This document shows positions 22,013 to 34,700 of a stretch of 64,000 nt of DNA, piece after piece. A program made the translations under genes and the position numbers. The stretch comes from Fragum whitleyi (taxonomy: Eukaryota; Mollusca; Bivalvia; Cardiida; Cardiidae). Each line of letters opens with the position of its first letter. The stretch's first letter is position 1. The notes beneath the pieces were generated by a model. It was not told the DNA's origin, searched no databases, and saw only the letters and a program-made list of their open reading frames with translations. The stretch is taken from the NCBI GenBank assembly GCA_948146395.1, contig OX411555.1, positions 45,642,065 through 45,706,064 of the forward strand, read 5' to 3'.

Positions 22013-23040
22013 TATATTTTGCCTTATTTGCATGTTCATTCAATCCGTCGGACCCGACTTTTGTCCATTAATATAGAAAAATGTCGTCTTGCGTAAGAAA
22101 GGCCTATGTAATGAAATCCTTGTTCTATTATTCGAAGGTTTACTGAAGTTTTCTTATTGCATGCTCCAAAAACAACGCAAATGCACACGCAAAGCGGAGT
22201 TTAATCGGCAAATACTGGCACCCTTTTGTCATCCTGCACGCAGGGCTGTCGAAAGCTGTCTCTATGATTTGAAGAAAGCGCCTACAATGACATTTCCAAA
22301 CCTTTTTCTTTCAGAAGTGGAGGTTTATTTAAGAAAATAAAACATGACCGAACCTTTGTCCTTAAGTATGCATCTATGTGTGAAAGAGCCATTTTATTTT
22401 CACAAGAAGATCGTGACGCGTTTCCTATGAGGTTCAGTATAGTTAACTTTTGTAACGAGGGGAGAAACAGCAAACTATGGATCGAATTGCTCCGCGAAGA
22501 AATTGACGTTTTACCGTCGAGTTTTACGCATGTCTTACTTTTGCATTAAGCTTTATTAAACGCAAATGCATGTCACCGTATTAGATTCCAATTGTGTTAA
22601 AAAGCAAATGAATAACTAAAAGACAATAAGGCAGGTAAAAGTTCCGGGTTTAGACAATACATTACCCTTTTTGTTATTTTGACCATGCCGCACCCTGTCT
22701 TGAGTTTTCAAAGATTTATTTAGATTACACATTTAATTAAATTTGGAGATCTTTTAATAAATAGGATTGTTAAACTTGTTTGGACAGGGTAATACAGCGA
22801 CAGAAAAAGTGTTATTCTTGATGGTATACTTGTAATTATGTTTATTTTCACTTTTCGTTTTACCTTCTCGGGGAAGGAAAAGAAACAGAGCGTAAACGTA
22901 GTTCTTAATTTATACCTTGATAAAAATGTACTTTAGTCACAACGAAAGGTGGAATGATATTGATTTATTGTCTTCTTCAGAAATACAATTAGAAATGTGA
23001 TGAATGGGATTTTTCAGATATTAAGTGGGTCTGTGGAATC
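22013..23040. other. Intergenic, no gene seen
   Basis: It contains only a solo MITE end (GTCATCCTGCACGCAGGGCT near 22230) and AT-rich sequence. An 83-codon open frame at 22089 has no recognisable domain. Confidence 0.35.
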
Positions 23041-23440
23041 CTAGCACACCCGTTAGTTAGTATTTGCCTGGTGAGTATTATAAATGAGCCTGTGCGTCAT
23101 ACAGTTAATAACATCGTGAAATTGACTCTCATTCCGATCAAAAGCATTCTAAGACGCTCACTCGACGCTCAATTAAATCATTCCAAACACTCACTCAAAC
23201 CATTTAAAAACGTTCCAAAATCACAAAAAATAATAGATCAACAACTACATTTAAAACAAAAAAAATGTAGAAAATATCAATCATTCTAGTAACTTTTTTG
23301 TGTTTGAAAGCGTGTATTGTTGCGAAAAAACATAAAAAGCCATTTATTTAATCAGACAGGTAATAAATATTGCTAATTTTGTTCATCTAGAACAAAATTA
23401 GAGATATTGGATTACCTTTTTTTTAAAAAAAATATCAATC
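23041..23440. repeat. Dispersed repeat, copy 1
   Basis: AACATCGTGAAATTGACTCT, ATTCCAAACACTCACT and the palindrome around AATATTGCTAATTTTGTTCA match 58950-59345. The open frame at 23071-23289 lies in this repeat and is not a gene. Confidence 0.6.
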
Positions 23441-23464
23441 AAAACTTATTTCTCTCGCTTATTC

Positions 23465-23575
23465 AATTTAATTCAAAAATTAATAAATAAATAAAAAATA
23501 AATAAATAAATAAAAAATAAAAAATGAATAAATAAATAAATAAACAAAAAATAACAAAAATAAAAAAGCCACCTT
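23465..23575. repeat. AAATA/AATAAATA low-complexity tract
   Basis: Simple AT-rich repeat. A run of about 23 T follows at 23727-23749. Confidence 0.8.
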
Positions 23576-24013
23576 GTCACCTTCACGATGTTTTAACAGT
23601 ATTTTTAGTAAGAGTTCACGTGTGCATGATAATCATAAATTTAGCAGCCTCAGCAACAATACAATGCATTAAAGATATTCTGATATTGTGACAAGAGACT
23701 ATAGGTCCACAGCTAATGTGTTTTTGTTTTTTTTTTTTTTTTTTTTTTTGAAATGGTATCAACACCGTTTTCAAGATTGCATTGATATTACGGCGCATGT
23801 CACGTATTCCTGCGCATCCCAAATATTGCCAGTACTAGGCAGGGGCTCTGAAACATTTGCCCAGTGTTACCCGTAAGTTCAGTGGCGCGGATGTAATTAT
23901 AACTCACGACTTGATTTGATTTCTCTGGGCAAGTTCGTATAGGGTGTGGTATCGAGTTAATTTTCTTCTAATACGAACGACCTCTGTTTCGAAACAAGTG
24001 ACCTCAATTTAAC

Positions 24014-25442
24014 CTTTAGACCTCGATGCTTCTGATCTCGTGCTCAAAGTGAGTTTTTGTGATCGTTGAATTTCTGTCGTCCGTCGTGCGTCGTATGTCG
24101 CACGGAGTCAACAATTTAAGTGTTTACACTCTAGAGGCCACGAATATGATCCAATCTTCATGAAACTTGGTAATAATGTTGGTCAGGTCACAGGAAGAAT
24201 CCTGTCGAAAATGGGAAGGATCCATGCCAAATCACGGGAAAAGGGGCCTTATTGACAACTTTCTTGTTAACATTCTTGAGACCATAAATATGGCCCAATC
24301 TTCGTGAAACTTGGTCAGAATGTTTGTCAGGTCACAAGGATTGTCCCTATTGAAAATAGGAAAGATCTATACCATATCACGGGAAAGGGACCTTAATGAC
24401 AATTTTCTTGTTTACAATTTAGAGGCCACAAATGTGGCCTAATCTTCAAGAAATTTGGTCAGAATTATGGCCAGGTGTCAAGAATGAACCCTTTTGAAAA
24501 TAGGATGGATCCATGCTATATCACAGGAATAGGGACCTTAATGACAATTTATTTGTTATAACTCTCTAGAGGCAACAATTATGGCCAAATCTTCATGAAA
24601 CTTGGTCAGAATGTTTGTCAGGTCACAAGGATTAACTCTAATGAAAATAGCAAGGATCCATGCCATATCATCGGAAAAGGGGCCTTAATGACAATTTCCT
24701 TTTTTACACTCTAGAGGCCACAAGTGTGACCGAATCTTCAATAAACTTGGTCAATATTATGGCCAGGTCACAAGGATAAACCCTATCGAAAATGGGAAGG
24801 ATCCATGCTTTATCACGGGAAAACGGGCGTTTATGACAATTTTCTTGTTAACTCTCTAGAGGCCACAATTTTGGCCCAATCTTCATGAAACTTGGTCAGA
24901 ATGTTTGTCAGATCACAAGAATTAACTCTTTTAAAAATGGGAAGGATCTTTGCCATATTAGGGGAAAAGGGGCCTTAATTAATGACAATTTTCTTGTTTA
25001 TGCTGTAGAGGCCACAAATATTGCCCAATCTTCATGAAAGCTGGTCAGAATGTTGGCCAAGTCACAAGGATGAACCCTATTGAAAATGGGAAGGATCCAT
25101 GCAATAACATAGGATAAATGGCCTTCACGACAATTTTCTTGTTTACACTATAGAGGCCACAAATATGGCTCAATCTTCATGAAACTTGGTCAGAATGTTT
25201 GTCAGGTCACAAGGATGAACCATATTGAAAATGGGGAGGACCTGTGCCATATACAGGAAAAGGGTCGTAGTGATATTTTTCTTGTTATAACTCCAGAGGT
25301 CACAAATTTGGCCAAAACTTCATGAAACTTTTTTTTGTAGAAATTATCTCCTTCACGACATCTGCCTAATCACTGTTGTATTGTTTCAGGGGTCAAAGAG
25401 ACTCGGGTGAGCGATCTAGGACCATCTTGGTCCTCTTGTTTC
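24014..25442 (+). repeat. Family A tandem-core element with degraded 5' end
   Basis: The 5' end is eroded (TCGTGCTCAAAGTGAG kept), then GTCCGTCGTGCGTCG, then about eight 145-bp units like those at 13317-15215. The 3' end, GGGTGAGCGATC, the hairpin AGGACCATCTTGGTCCT and CTTGTTT, is intact. Confidence 0.8.
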
Positions 25443-25687
25443 TTTTACTTGGATTCCAAATGACGTCAAAAGTAGTGCACAGAGTTCGATTATAAAAATT
25501 CTGGCCTTTCTTTATACATGTATTAAATAAAACTTATTTTTGCTCTTTTTTCACATTGTGTTTTGCACGTATTTTATCCATATGTAAACGGAATAACTGC
25601 AAATATAATACTAATTAATTATTATAGCAGTATTTTCAAAAAATGCTCACTCCCTTCAGTAGAAAACTCCGTTCACATGAATGTCCT

Positions 25688-25965
25688 CTCTGCACATGCA
25701 TATTACAGCCAAGGGCGTAACTCCCATTACGCAATTTACGCAAGTGCGTAATAGAAATAATCGTTGATGACTGATCATAACATCGAAATTCCAGCTTATT
25801 CAAGGTGTAGTTACGATGTTTTGATTATTCACCAACGCTCAAATCATAAAAAGGGTGCGGAAGGAGGACATTCATCTTTTGTCACAGTCCTCATGTCGCC
25901 GTTATCCTCTACTAGTATTCTTTTGTTGTCGCCTTCTGAGTGCTTATGAATTTCAAACCCTATGA
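25688..25965. mobile_element. Element with GGCGTAACT ends, copy 1
   Basis: AAGGGCGTAACTCCCATTAC at the start and TGAATTTCAAACCCTATGAC at the end match 51350-51620, where the right end CCTAGTTACGCCTATGCT is inverted relative to the left. Confidence 0.55.
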
Positions 25966-27360
25966 CAGTTATTTTTAAGTCGTTTCATCATCTCTCTCAA
26001 CTCCCAGACTGTCAAATGATTTTTCTCTCTCTCTGATCACGAGTCTGTTGCCCCAAACACTGAGCCACGCTGATCCCCATGTTTACATGTAGGAAGGAAA
26101 CTAAAACCTGATCACACTTCACGAGTTCGCAAAACACAATCATGCAAAAGTGTATTTTTTTTTAACCTACTTGACGATAGAAATGATCTTTTCATTTTTT
26201 ATAACATGATGAAACAGCGAAAAGGAATACTTATTTTAAATTATTTCGAGACATTTTATATGGAACTATTTTGTGTGCAAGCACAAATTTGTTCATAGAG
26301 GTGGTAAAAGAAAAACGTTTTTGATAAGACAATATTTCACAAAATAAGATGAATTCGAAAAGTTGTTCCAGGGAAGGCATATAAAACGGATCAAGTGCAT
26401 TATTTGAGACGTTTTTTATTCATTTATTATTCTTATTTCAACTTGTGTTCCGTGGAGTAGTTGTCTCAATTGTACTATCCTCTGTGATAGTTGCGGCCAG
26501 GTTTGTATCAATATGGTCATCTCTTATGTCCCTGGTAGGTGTCACTGCAGTTTGGGATACACAATTTCTGAAGATTTAGAGTCACTGACTGAACTAATTT
26601 GACTGCAATATGTGTTTTGCTAACAACATCATTGCAGGCCTCTTGTATATCAAAATGAAGCTATTTTTAGCACAAGCAGTTGAGCAACATAAGACCACCA
26701 TAGCTATATCAGGAACTCTCAAATTTCTCAAAAGTAGGATTAACGCAAAGAAGAACTGATATCATTTCACATCCACCGCTTTCAAGACCTCCGGCATGAC
26801 TTAAGTTTTCGGTACGACCCAAACAAAATAAGGGTGAAATGGGTTGAAAGGATAAAACATGTTTCATTCATAACTCTTCTTCTCCTTTCACAATTTTTCT
26901 CTTTTTTTCTTTTTTTATTCTGGCATTAGTCTGTAAGTATTTGTCTCATAAACGATAGCTTTCAAATGATCGAATAACAATACGTTCAGTACTTTGAATT
27001 TATGGCGGATTTTAACGAACTCAAACGCAACAAATCGGAAACCAGGTTCGTCTATTTCCGTAATTTACGGAAATGGATTAATTGCGAGGTTGATCGAATG
27101 AGTTACTTCCGTAAACAATGGACAAACAGTAAAAATTTTCGGCACAATTTCAACAATGAAGAAAAGATGATAATTACTCTGTAACAATTCATTTCGGCTA
27201 TTTTTCAACACAGCTAAGGTAACAAGAAGACAGCGTTTTAGTTAATGATTCTACAATCCAAGAAGAAACAAAGTAAAAATCGCCCAAATGATTTAAATTA
27301 GCTCGAGTCATGTTCTGACAAATCGAACTCTTGGGGCCCGTATTTAGCCAAGCCAAAATA
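25966..27360. other. Intergenic, no gene seen
   Basis: Mixed AT-rich sequence. The 60-codon frame at 27002-27184 has no splice context or family motif. Confidence 0.35.
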
Positions 27361-27500
27361 AGAAACCAGCTCTATGTTCCGACTGACAAGATGTTGCGAA
27401 CCGTTTTCAAATTAAACACGTATTGCGCGCATGTTCACGCGCATATAATTTGAAAATGGTATGCAACATCTTGTCAGCCAGAACATAGGCGCTGGTTTCT
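27361..27500. repeat. 140-bp palindromic element
   Basis: AGAAACCAGCTCTATGTTCC at the left is inverted as GAACATAGGCGCTGGTTTCT at the right. The arms continue with GACAAGATGTTGC and GCAACATCTTGTC. Confidence 0.75.
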
Positions 27501-27629
27501 AATTGTGGCCCGGCTGAAAAACAACAAAATCGGGACCTGTTTGGCGAGAAATAATGTGGCCTTGCTTTCATTTTTCCCAATTTGCAGATCATGAAGTGCT
27601 ATGTTTTCTGATTTTTATCCACTGTTATA

Positions 27630-27898
27630 GCGCAGTTTGTTAGGCATAAACATCGCAGTAAGGAAGTCGTTGGTTGGATCCCCTGCGGCCGCACTCATCC
27701 TTTATGACTGTTTGTCCTCCACCAATTGACGTTAATTATAAACTTATGTTGGATATCAACTGGAGGCTAGGAAAGGCTGTTATAGCAGTACTGGTGTGAG
27801 AAATACCAGGAATCCATAGCAAGGTGCTCCAGTCCCATGATCTAACTAAATAATTATGAAAAAAAGCTTCAAAAACCCATTCAAACAAAGCAGAAGCA
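27630..27898 (+). mobile_element. SINE, same family as 49676-49920
   Basis: A degenerate head (GTCGTTGGTTGGATCCCC) is followed by the body GGAGGCTAGGAAAGG and GGTGTGAGAAATACCAGGAA, and the tail AAACCCATTCAAACAAAG. Confidence 0.7.
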
Positions 27899-27903
27899 AT
27901 TCT

Positions 27904-28049
27904 CAGCCCGATTAGCTCAGTTGGTTGAAGTTCTATGGTGTGGGTTCAAACCTGAGCTGGCACACTAACAAACTAATTGTCTTTCGAATGATACTTTAAA
28001 CCAAGGCCCTGTGAGACGGTTCTTTACACCGAGCATGTTCAAGAACCAT
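27904..28049 (+). mobile_element. tRNA-like SINE head or tRNA pseudogene
   Basis: GCCCGATTAGCTCAGTTGG is an A-box/D-arm match and GTGTGGGTTCAAACC a B-box/T-arm match. They are only about 20 nt apart, so the anticodon arm is deleted and no functional tRNA forms. Confidence 0.55.
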
Positions 28050-28512
28050 GAGGGATTATTGTTTACAATCTGGTGGCTACAATTATGTCCAAAACTTAAT
28101 AAAACTTAATCAGAATATTTGCTAAGTCAAATGGATGCACCATATGTAAAGGGGAAGAAACTATGTCATCACTGGAAAAGGGGCCTAATTGAAAATTTTC
28201 TTCTTTCTACTCTATATGCCACAAAGATGGCGCAATCTTCATGAAACTTTTGTCAGAATGATTGAATTGGAAGGATCCTTTTGAAATCATGGGAAGAGGT
28301 CATTCCTTAAAAAAAGTCTAGGAGGCAAACTTTTTGTTCAATTTTTGTGAAAAAACACATCATAAGACAACAATTATTTCTTTTGTTGGGAATTTGGTCT
28401 TTAATGGTCTTTCAATGATCTTTATAGACATTTCAATTTGCTTAGGTAGTGGTTAAAAAGACAAGGATGAGTGTTAGAGGTCAGGACCATCATGGACCTC
28501 ATGAGTTTCAGG
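28050..28512 (+). repeat. Old family A remnant next to the limbin-like gene
   Basis: Two degraded core units (AGAATATTTGCTAAGTCA, AATCTTCATGAAACTTTTGT) are followed by a decayed end hairpin AGGACCATCATGGACCT. It lies about 110 bp upstream of the acceptor at 28621. Confidence 0.55.
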
Positions 28513-28636
28513 GGTCGGGGTCAAAACCCGTGTTAACAAACATGATCTCTGGATATTCATTCTATCATGTATGTTGGTTAAAATACATGAGACAGGTCCT
28601 GTACTTATCCCTTTATTTTAGGTACAAAACAGATCA

Positions 28637-28789
28637 ATGGCATCCATAACCCTGCTCATTCTACTTTTCCTGGTTCCAACTGTTTATTGTACTGTTGCTG
28701 ATGTAAGAACTGATTTGGCTGTGCTGGTTGATGCCTATTTCACCGACACATTCAATTCGACAACCAGTGGAACATCATTGAATGGAACT
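28637..28789 (+). CDS. EVC2: Limbin-like exon 1: start codon and signal peptide
   Basis: The ATG is followed by a hydrophobic stretch ending VPTVYC-TVADVR, a clear signal peptide with cleavage likely after C18; this fixes the start. It also encodes sequons NST and NGT. Donor ACT-GTAAGT. An acceptor-like TTATTTTAG ends at 28621, so the exon probably begins at 28622 and a non-coding first exon lies upstream. Confidence 0.85.
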
Positions 28790-31700
28790 GTAAGTTTTGA
28801 TCAACCATCCCTTAAAAGGTTATTGCTTGACAATAGTATCGTGAGCTACCAGAGGTTCAGATAAGAAGGGGTAAATCCAGTCTTAAATCTTAATTTCTCA
28901 TTAAAACCCTATGTTGTAGGTACTCATTTGAATTGCTCAATGAGACGATTCAAATAAGTATCCACAATATAGAACTTGTGCAGCAAGTACTGTTGAAATA
29001 TTTTTTTGAAATCAAAAATACTTCCTCTATCCATAGCTCTGGCTATGGATCGGAGAGTCAGATCCTTTTGTAATATTATTGGTATATCAGGGTTTGACAC
29101 TAAGGAGAGTCCAAGACTCCTTGTCTACCAGTTGGTCTCCTTTCATTTGCAAGGAAGGAGTCCGATGGACTCCACAGGTCATATGAGAATATTTTGAAAA
29201 ACAAATGCACGGAGCAGTGTCCTTTCTAACACTTGCCAAAAAAGTAGATCTTTTCACTACAAAAGTTGTTGAAGAAAACATTTTCTTGCATCCTGTAATG
29301 TTTTGAGAAAAGACTCTTCTTTGGAAGAACATTGTGGAAAAGAAGAAATTGCTTATAACCAGCAATTTCTTCTTTTCCACAATCAGGGTTTTTGTTTGAC
29401 CCGGGACTCCGGGTTTTGACGCACAAAAAACGAAAATGATGCAATTTTGACTCTTGGAAATTTGAGCTGGTGCGTCATTTTGACTCTTCAAAAACAGCAG
29501 CTGTGTGTCAAAGGTTGTTAGAAGTGTGTCATATTATTGGAAAATAGTTAATTGGTGGTCTGATAACACCTAGCTTGATTGGCAATTTACACACTCTGGT
29601 GATTGGATATGCATCGGCGATCGTAATTGACAGTCTTTTGACACCTGTGAAAATCAGTTAAAATCTCCTTGCTTTACCTCTGTTCACACTTAAATCAACC
29701 TATTACTGAATAATTTCACTGTAATACAAACAGTATCTAAAAGTTAAGCCAGTAAACATCGAGAGGAGGATTTGTTGTGAATTGTCATGGGTTTTCGTGG
29801 CTAGACTCTATTTCTTTTAGCGAAAAAATAAAAATCTTCAGAACCTTTTCCTAGTAATTGCAACGTCAAAACTCTTTCCACTTCATTGTACTTATGAAAA
29901 AACAAGCATTTAGTCTGAAATTAAGCTCTTTGGTAATTATTTGATGACTGGAAATTGTGGTGAACTATGATGGTGATATTGTTTATTTTCAGGCACCTTT
30001 TGAAAAATGACCTGTACCTAATTTAATCTGTTTCAATACAAATAAAAGGTTTTTTCCCCATTTTTATAAATTTGAAACTGATTTTTTTTTATTTATTTTT
30101 TTTATTTTTTCATTTTAATTTATTCATTTATTTTTTCATTTTTTGCGGGGGGGGGGGGGGGGGGGGGGTAGACGCATGATTCGGTCACAGTTTGACGCAT
30201 GAGATTTTCATTTTGACTCTTGGAAATTTTGCCTCAAGGGTCATTGACTCTTGGCTTTTGGATGCTAATGAAAACCCTGACAATGGTCTCCCATTATGAA
30301 AATTCCGACTCCTTCCTTTGAGCTTGGACTTCTTGATTTCATGTGTTACTCCTGGACTCCTTAATCTCAGGAGTTAGTGTCAACCACTGTATATGCAAAA
30401 GAAACAAAGAAGAAAATGATTAAAGTTATATTGTTCATGATTTGATAGTGTGTTGTGACAGTGTTCAAATGATTGGATCAGTACAGGAATTGTTCATGTG
30501 CAAAATTTGTCTGCTCGAATTTTATGCCATTATACAGTTGTAAATTATTTTAAGACGGTTGACATTTACATTCTAAATTTCAGTTTTGCTTATATTATTA
30601 TGCTGTTTGAGCTTGCTAAAATCGTTTCAATGTAGGGCTCCTGCTAGCATTTCAGATTCAGGAGTCATTGACCCCTTGATACTAAATTTCTAGGGGTCAA
30701 AACTGCTGTTGAAGGGGTCAAAACAATAAAACATTTAACAAGGGGTAAAAAGTATTTTTTTTCCTAGAAATGCTGATTTCTCCTTCAAATCCTTATAAGA
30801 GATCCATATTTCATATGAGTCTCTTCCAAAAATATGAAGGAGACAAATCATTCTAATACATATAATTGAGATTTACAGCAGAATCAAGATGTAATTTTGA
30901 AAATGAAAGTGCCAAAGTGACATCTTGATAGAAAATTTAAGGGGTCAAAATAGGATATTTTCAGATTTAAGGGGGGTCAAAACCCTGGTTTAAGCGTCAA
31001 ACACATGCCCTGCAATGAGACGATTTTAATGAGTTTGTGCAATGTAGTTACCAATGAGAAGTATGCAATAGATTGCATATATGCAATAAACATTATTTCT
31101 TTTATTTGTCCTATGAAGTGTATTAGGCAAACAGTAGTTTAAGCGACCACTTTTTGGTGGACCCTTCCATGATCACTCCATACAAGTTTTACTGTATTTA
31201 CCCAAATGTCAGTCCAGTGTAGATGTGTTCTTCTTGAACTATATTAAAAAAGGGGGGGACAAACCCTTTACAATTTTATAAGTGATTTCAATCAACCTGT
31301 TTGAAATAATTATTGGTAGATATGTTTTTTGAGGAAGCTTATATAGGGGGAAATTTTCAAAGTACCTTTGAAACCCTAGGTTTTCTAACATGGAATGCAA
31401 TTACATGTTTTTTTGTTATTATTCAGGTATATGATGTAGTAAACAAGCCAGCTGCTATAAACAATGGAGGAAATGTGTTTACTTATGATTCAACTAAAAC
31501 ACCATCAATATCGGGACAAGAGGCAGTTGGGGATGATGGGCCAGTTAGAATGATTGTAACTACAACTATAGAGGTAATTTTAACTAATGTATAAATGTTT
31601 CATTAATTAAGATAGGTAATTATGTACTAATGCAGGAATGTATTGTGTAAAAGTATTGACCTGACTTGACCTTTATGCAATGAATAAATTAACCGATGGA

Positions 31701-34700
31701 TTACATCGAGTGTCGAAAAACATCGTAAAATTCGTGTTATGTATGGGTTTTAAAAATGTTTGAATAATGTAATAGTACCAATACACACTGTTTGACTGTG
31801 AGGTCGAGAAGTCTAGACTGATGACTACAAGTACAGGGATTGTGAATCTGCTTTCATCCGACTGTTTTTGTTATTTTTTTTCTGTAAGCCCTGTTTGACT
31901 AGTTTTCTTGTGTTTGAATGACAATGATTGTTTTGCACAGTGCGTTTCATTTATCCCATTCTCTCTCCTGAACTCAAATATGGACAACACAAGATGCTGT
32001 CCAATGGTCTAAAGGGAAAATTTGGTCGATAATCGAAGAATTATGTGGGATTAGCAGCTAGAGTCTCGGAAGAGTTGCCTTGGAAGAATTTGTAAGAGAA
32101 ATACCAGGCATCCATAGTATAGCTTCCAGCTCCCGAAATATGACCAAAAAAAATTACAAGATGTGTTAAACCCCATTCAAACAAATAAAACAAAAAAAGA
32201 AACTAATGGGCGAAACAAATAGTTTAAAACAGGCCGCAAATGTCTTCAACATTATTCAAAAGAAAAAAATCTATAAAATGGATTGAAACCTAGAGGAAAA
32301 ATAAATATGATGTCATAGTGACTCGAACCACTGTCTTTCGTCTCCTGATGCTTTACTCTTTCCACGTGCAATGACAAGTGTCTACTCATCACAGCGTCAT
32401 TTAATAGGAATATATTATGAAACTTGGTTTGCAAAAATAAACTAGACCTAACAGAGATACCATTTGACAATTAGTCTAGCATTTAACCCTTTCCCGTTTT
32501 ACAAAATTTTGACCTGTCCAAATTGAAAGGTTTTGCAGACGAAAATTTAAAGTGCATTTAATTGGAAAAACAACCATTCAGTAGTATTTCTGAGAAATCT
32601 TGAATTATCTGCCCTTCAACTAATGAGTGTGCATATGAAGTAATGATTTCTCTAGTTTTAAGCTTACAGAAAATATAAGCAAGGTTAAAGTCTTTTATAC
32701 GCCCGAAGGGTCGTATTATGTTATGGCCTCGGTCGTCCGTCCATCCGTCCGTCCGTCTCTCCGTCCGTCCGTCTGTCCGTCCGTCCGTTAGCAATTTTTT
32801 GTGTGCGCGACTCCTCCTAAACTATCAATGGGAATAAGCTGAAACTACATACAATTACTCCCTATGATGTCTAGTTGTGCATAAGACCTTTGAAATTCAA
32901 ATGGCTCCAGTCAATCCTGAGAAATTTTGAATTATCTGCCCTTGAATTAAGCGAAAATCACTGTATTTTGTGTGCAACTCCTCCTTAACTATTAATTGAA
33001 ATGAGCTGAAACTAGACACAATTACTCTCTGATGTCTAGTTTTGCATAAAACTTTTCAATTCAAAATGCTCCAGTTATGCTAGAGTTATCTTGGATTGTC
33101 TGCCCTTGAGTTGATGAAAAATTTCTTGTCAGCTCATTTTCTCCTACATTATGGATGGGAATGAAAGGAAACTTAGTATTATGACTCTGTAGGTTGTCTT
33201 TTTGTGCTTAGGACTAAATACATTTTCATATTTAAATGTTATGGCACCAGTTGTCTGTCTGTCTGTTTTCAATATTTTTAGCTATCATTCAAGCTCAAGT
33301 TACTGACAAGCCAAGGTTACTGACAAGCCCCTTCGGGCGTATATGCGCCGCTCTGCGAAGCTCTTGTTTGGTTAAAGTTTTTGGTTAAAGTTTTTGGTTA
33401 AAGTTTTTTTGAAAGGGCCAAGGTCACAGTCTAAATGTCATTTCGACATGGATGTTGGTCTCAAATGAAAGCCTATGCCCTAATGAGTGTTTCTGTAAAA
33501 AATAAAGCCTCTAGGATAAATATTGATAGAAATAAAAAACTTTTACCTAATGCGGACTTCAACACCGACGCTGACGCTGACGCCGACATCCGAGGGTATG
33601 ACAATAGCTCTTCCGAGACTTTCGTCCCGGGCTAGCTAACAAAAGAAAGATTGAATAAATGAATTGGTTGATGAAAGAATCTAAGAACGGATGGAACGTT
33701 AATAAATGAACAAAAAAATTATTGATGTCATTTGTCTTTCTTTCTTTAGACCAAATGGGAATTTTTCATCTTACCCAATATTTTTATAGTGTAGACGAAA
33801 TGGGATAAGACAAAGGGAATAAGCCACAAGACTATGTACTGATTGTGTTACCCTCATATTGAATAGATTTTTAGAATTTGGTTGATTAAAAATGACTGTA
33901 TTTTACAATTTCTTCTCTTGACACCGATTTGGCATGAGAAACGTTGTATTTTCAGCTTTCTCAAATCTATAGTTGCACTGTTTTGAAGCATGTCGAAAAA
34001 GTGCTTTCTGTGTATGAGATAGTTAAGATTGTGTCAATTGAAATTTCTTGCATTTTGCGTGATAGTTTGAAAATATATGTGTCATAAAAAAAAAAATCAG
34101 TGACATGGGTAATTGATTGGTGCATTGTCACGGATAGATCAAAGAAAATTGTCATGAAAATTGTATATAGACAGGTCCCAATGTCGACCATCATAAAAGC
34201 CTGCTAATACATGAGTCGACAGTAGAACCAGTCTAGTCGGTATATTGACCAAAATAAAGGCGACACGCACGTGTGATTAGGGACTTATCAATATATGACA
34301 TGGACAATTGATTGGTGCATCGACACGGACAGATCAAAGAAACTTTGACACGTGGTATGGAACGATGCGTAAGAAAAGACTATCTTTATGACACTTACAC
34401 ATGTGATTTGCGGCTTATGAAAGGACTTCTGTTTATCCTTCTCCTTTATCTTTAATTCTTGCAATGGTATAAGAGTCTGAGGTGATATCTAACTTTTGAT
34501 TTAATTTATAAAAAAAAATAAGACTTAAACAAAGCGTAAACAGCTGTGACAAAAAATAAATGAACAATAAAAAGGTTGTCAATGAAGGTTGAATTGTGGA
34601 TAATTGTGATCGCAAGGATAAATTGCGTTTGGTGGAATAATGCCAAAAACCATCAAATCGGCATTGAAATACGAAAACACCGCAGGATAGGTAAGATATC

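Noticed and set aside
23071..23289. 72-codon frame as a gene
   Set aside because: It lies in a dispersed repeat also present at 58950-59345, where the frame is broken.
27904..27965. Functional tRNA gene on the plus strand
   Set aside because: A and B boxes are present but the anticodon arm is missing.
29087..29491. 134-codon minus-strand frame
   Set aside because: It crosses the boundary between two mobile elements (29383), so it cannot be an old gene.
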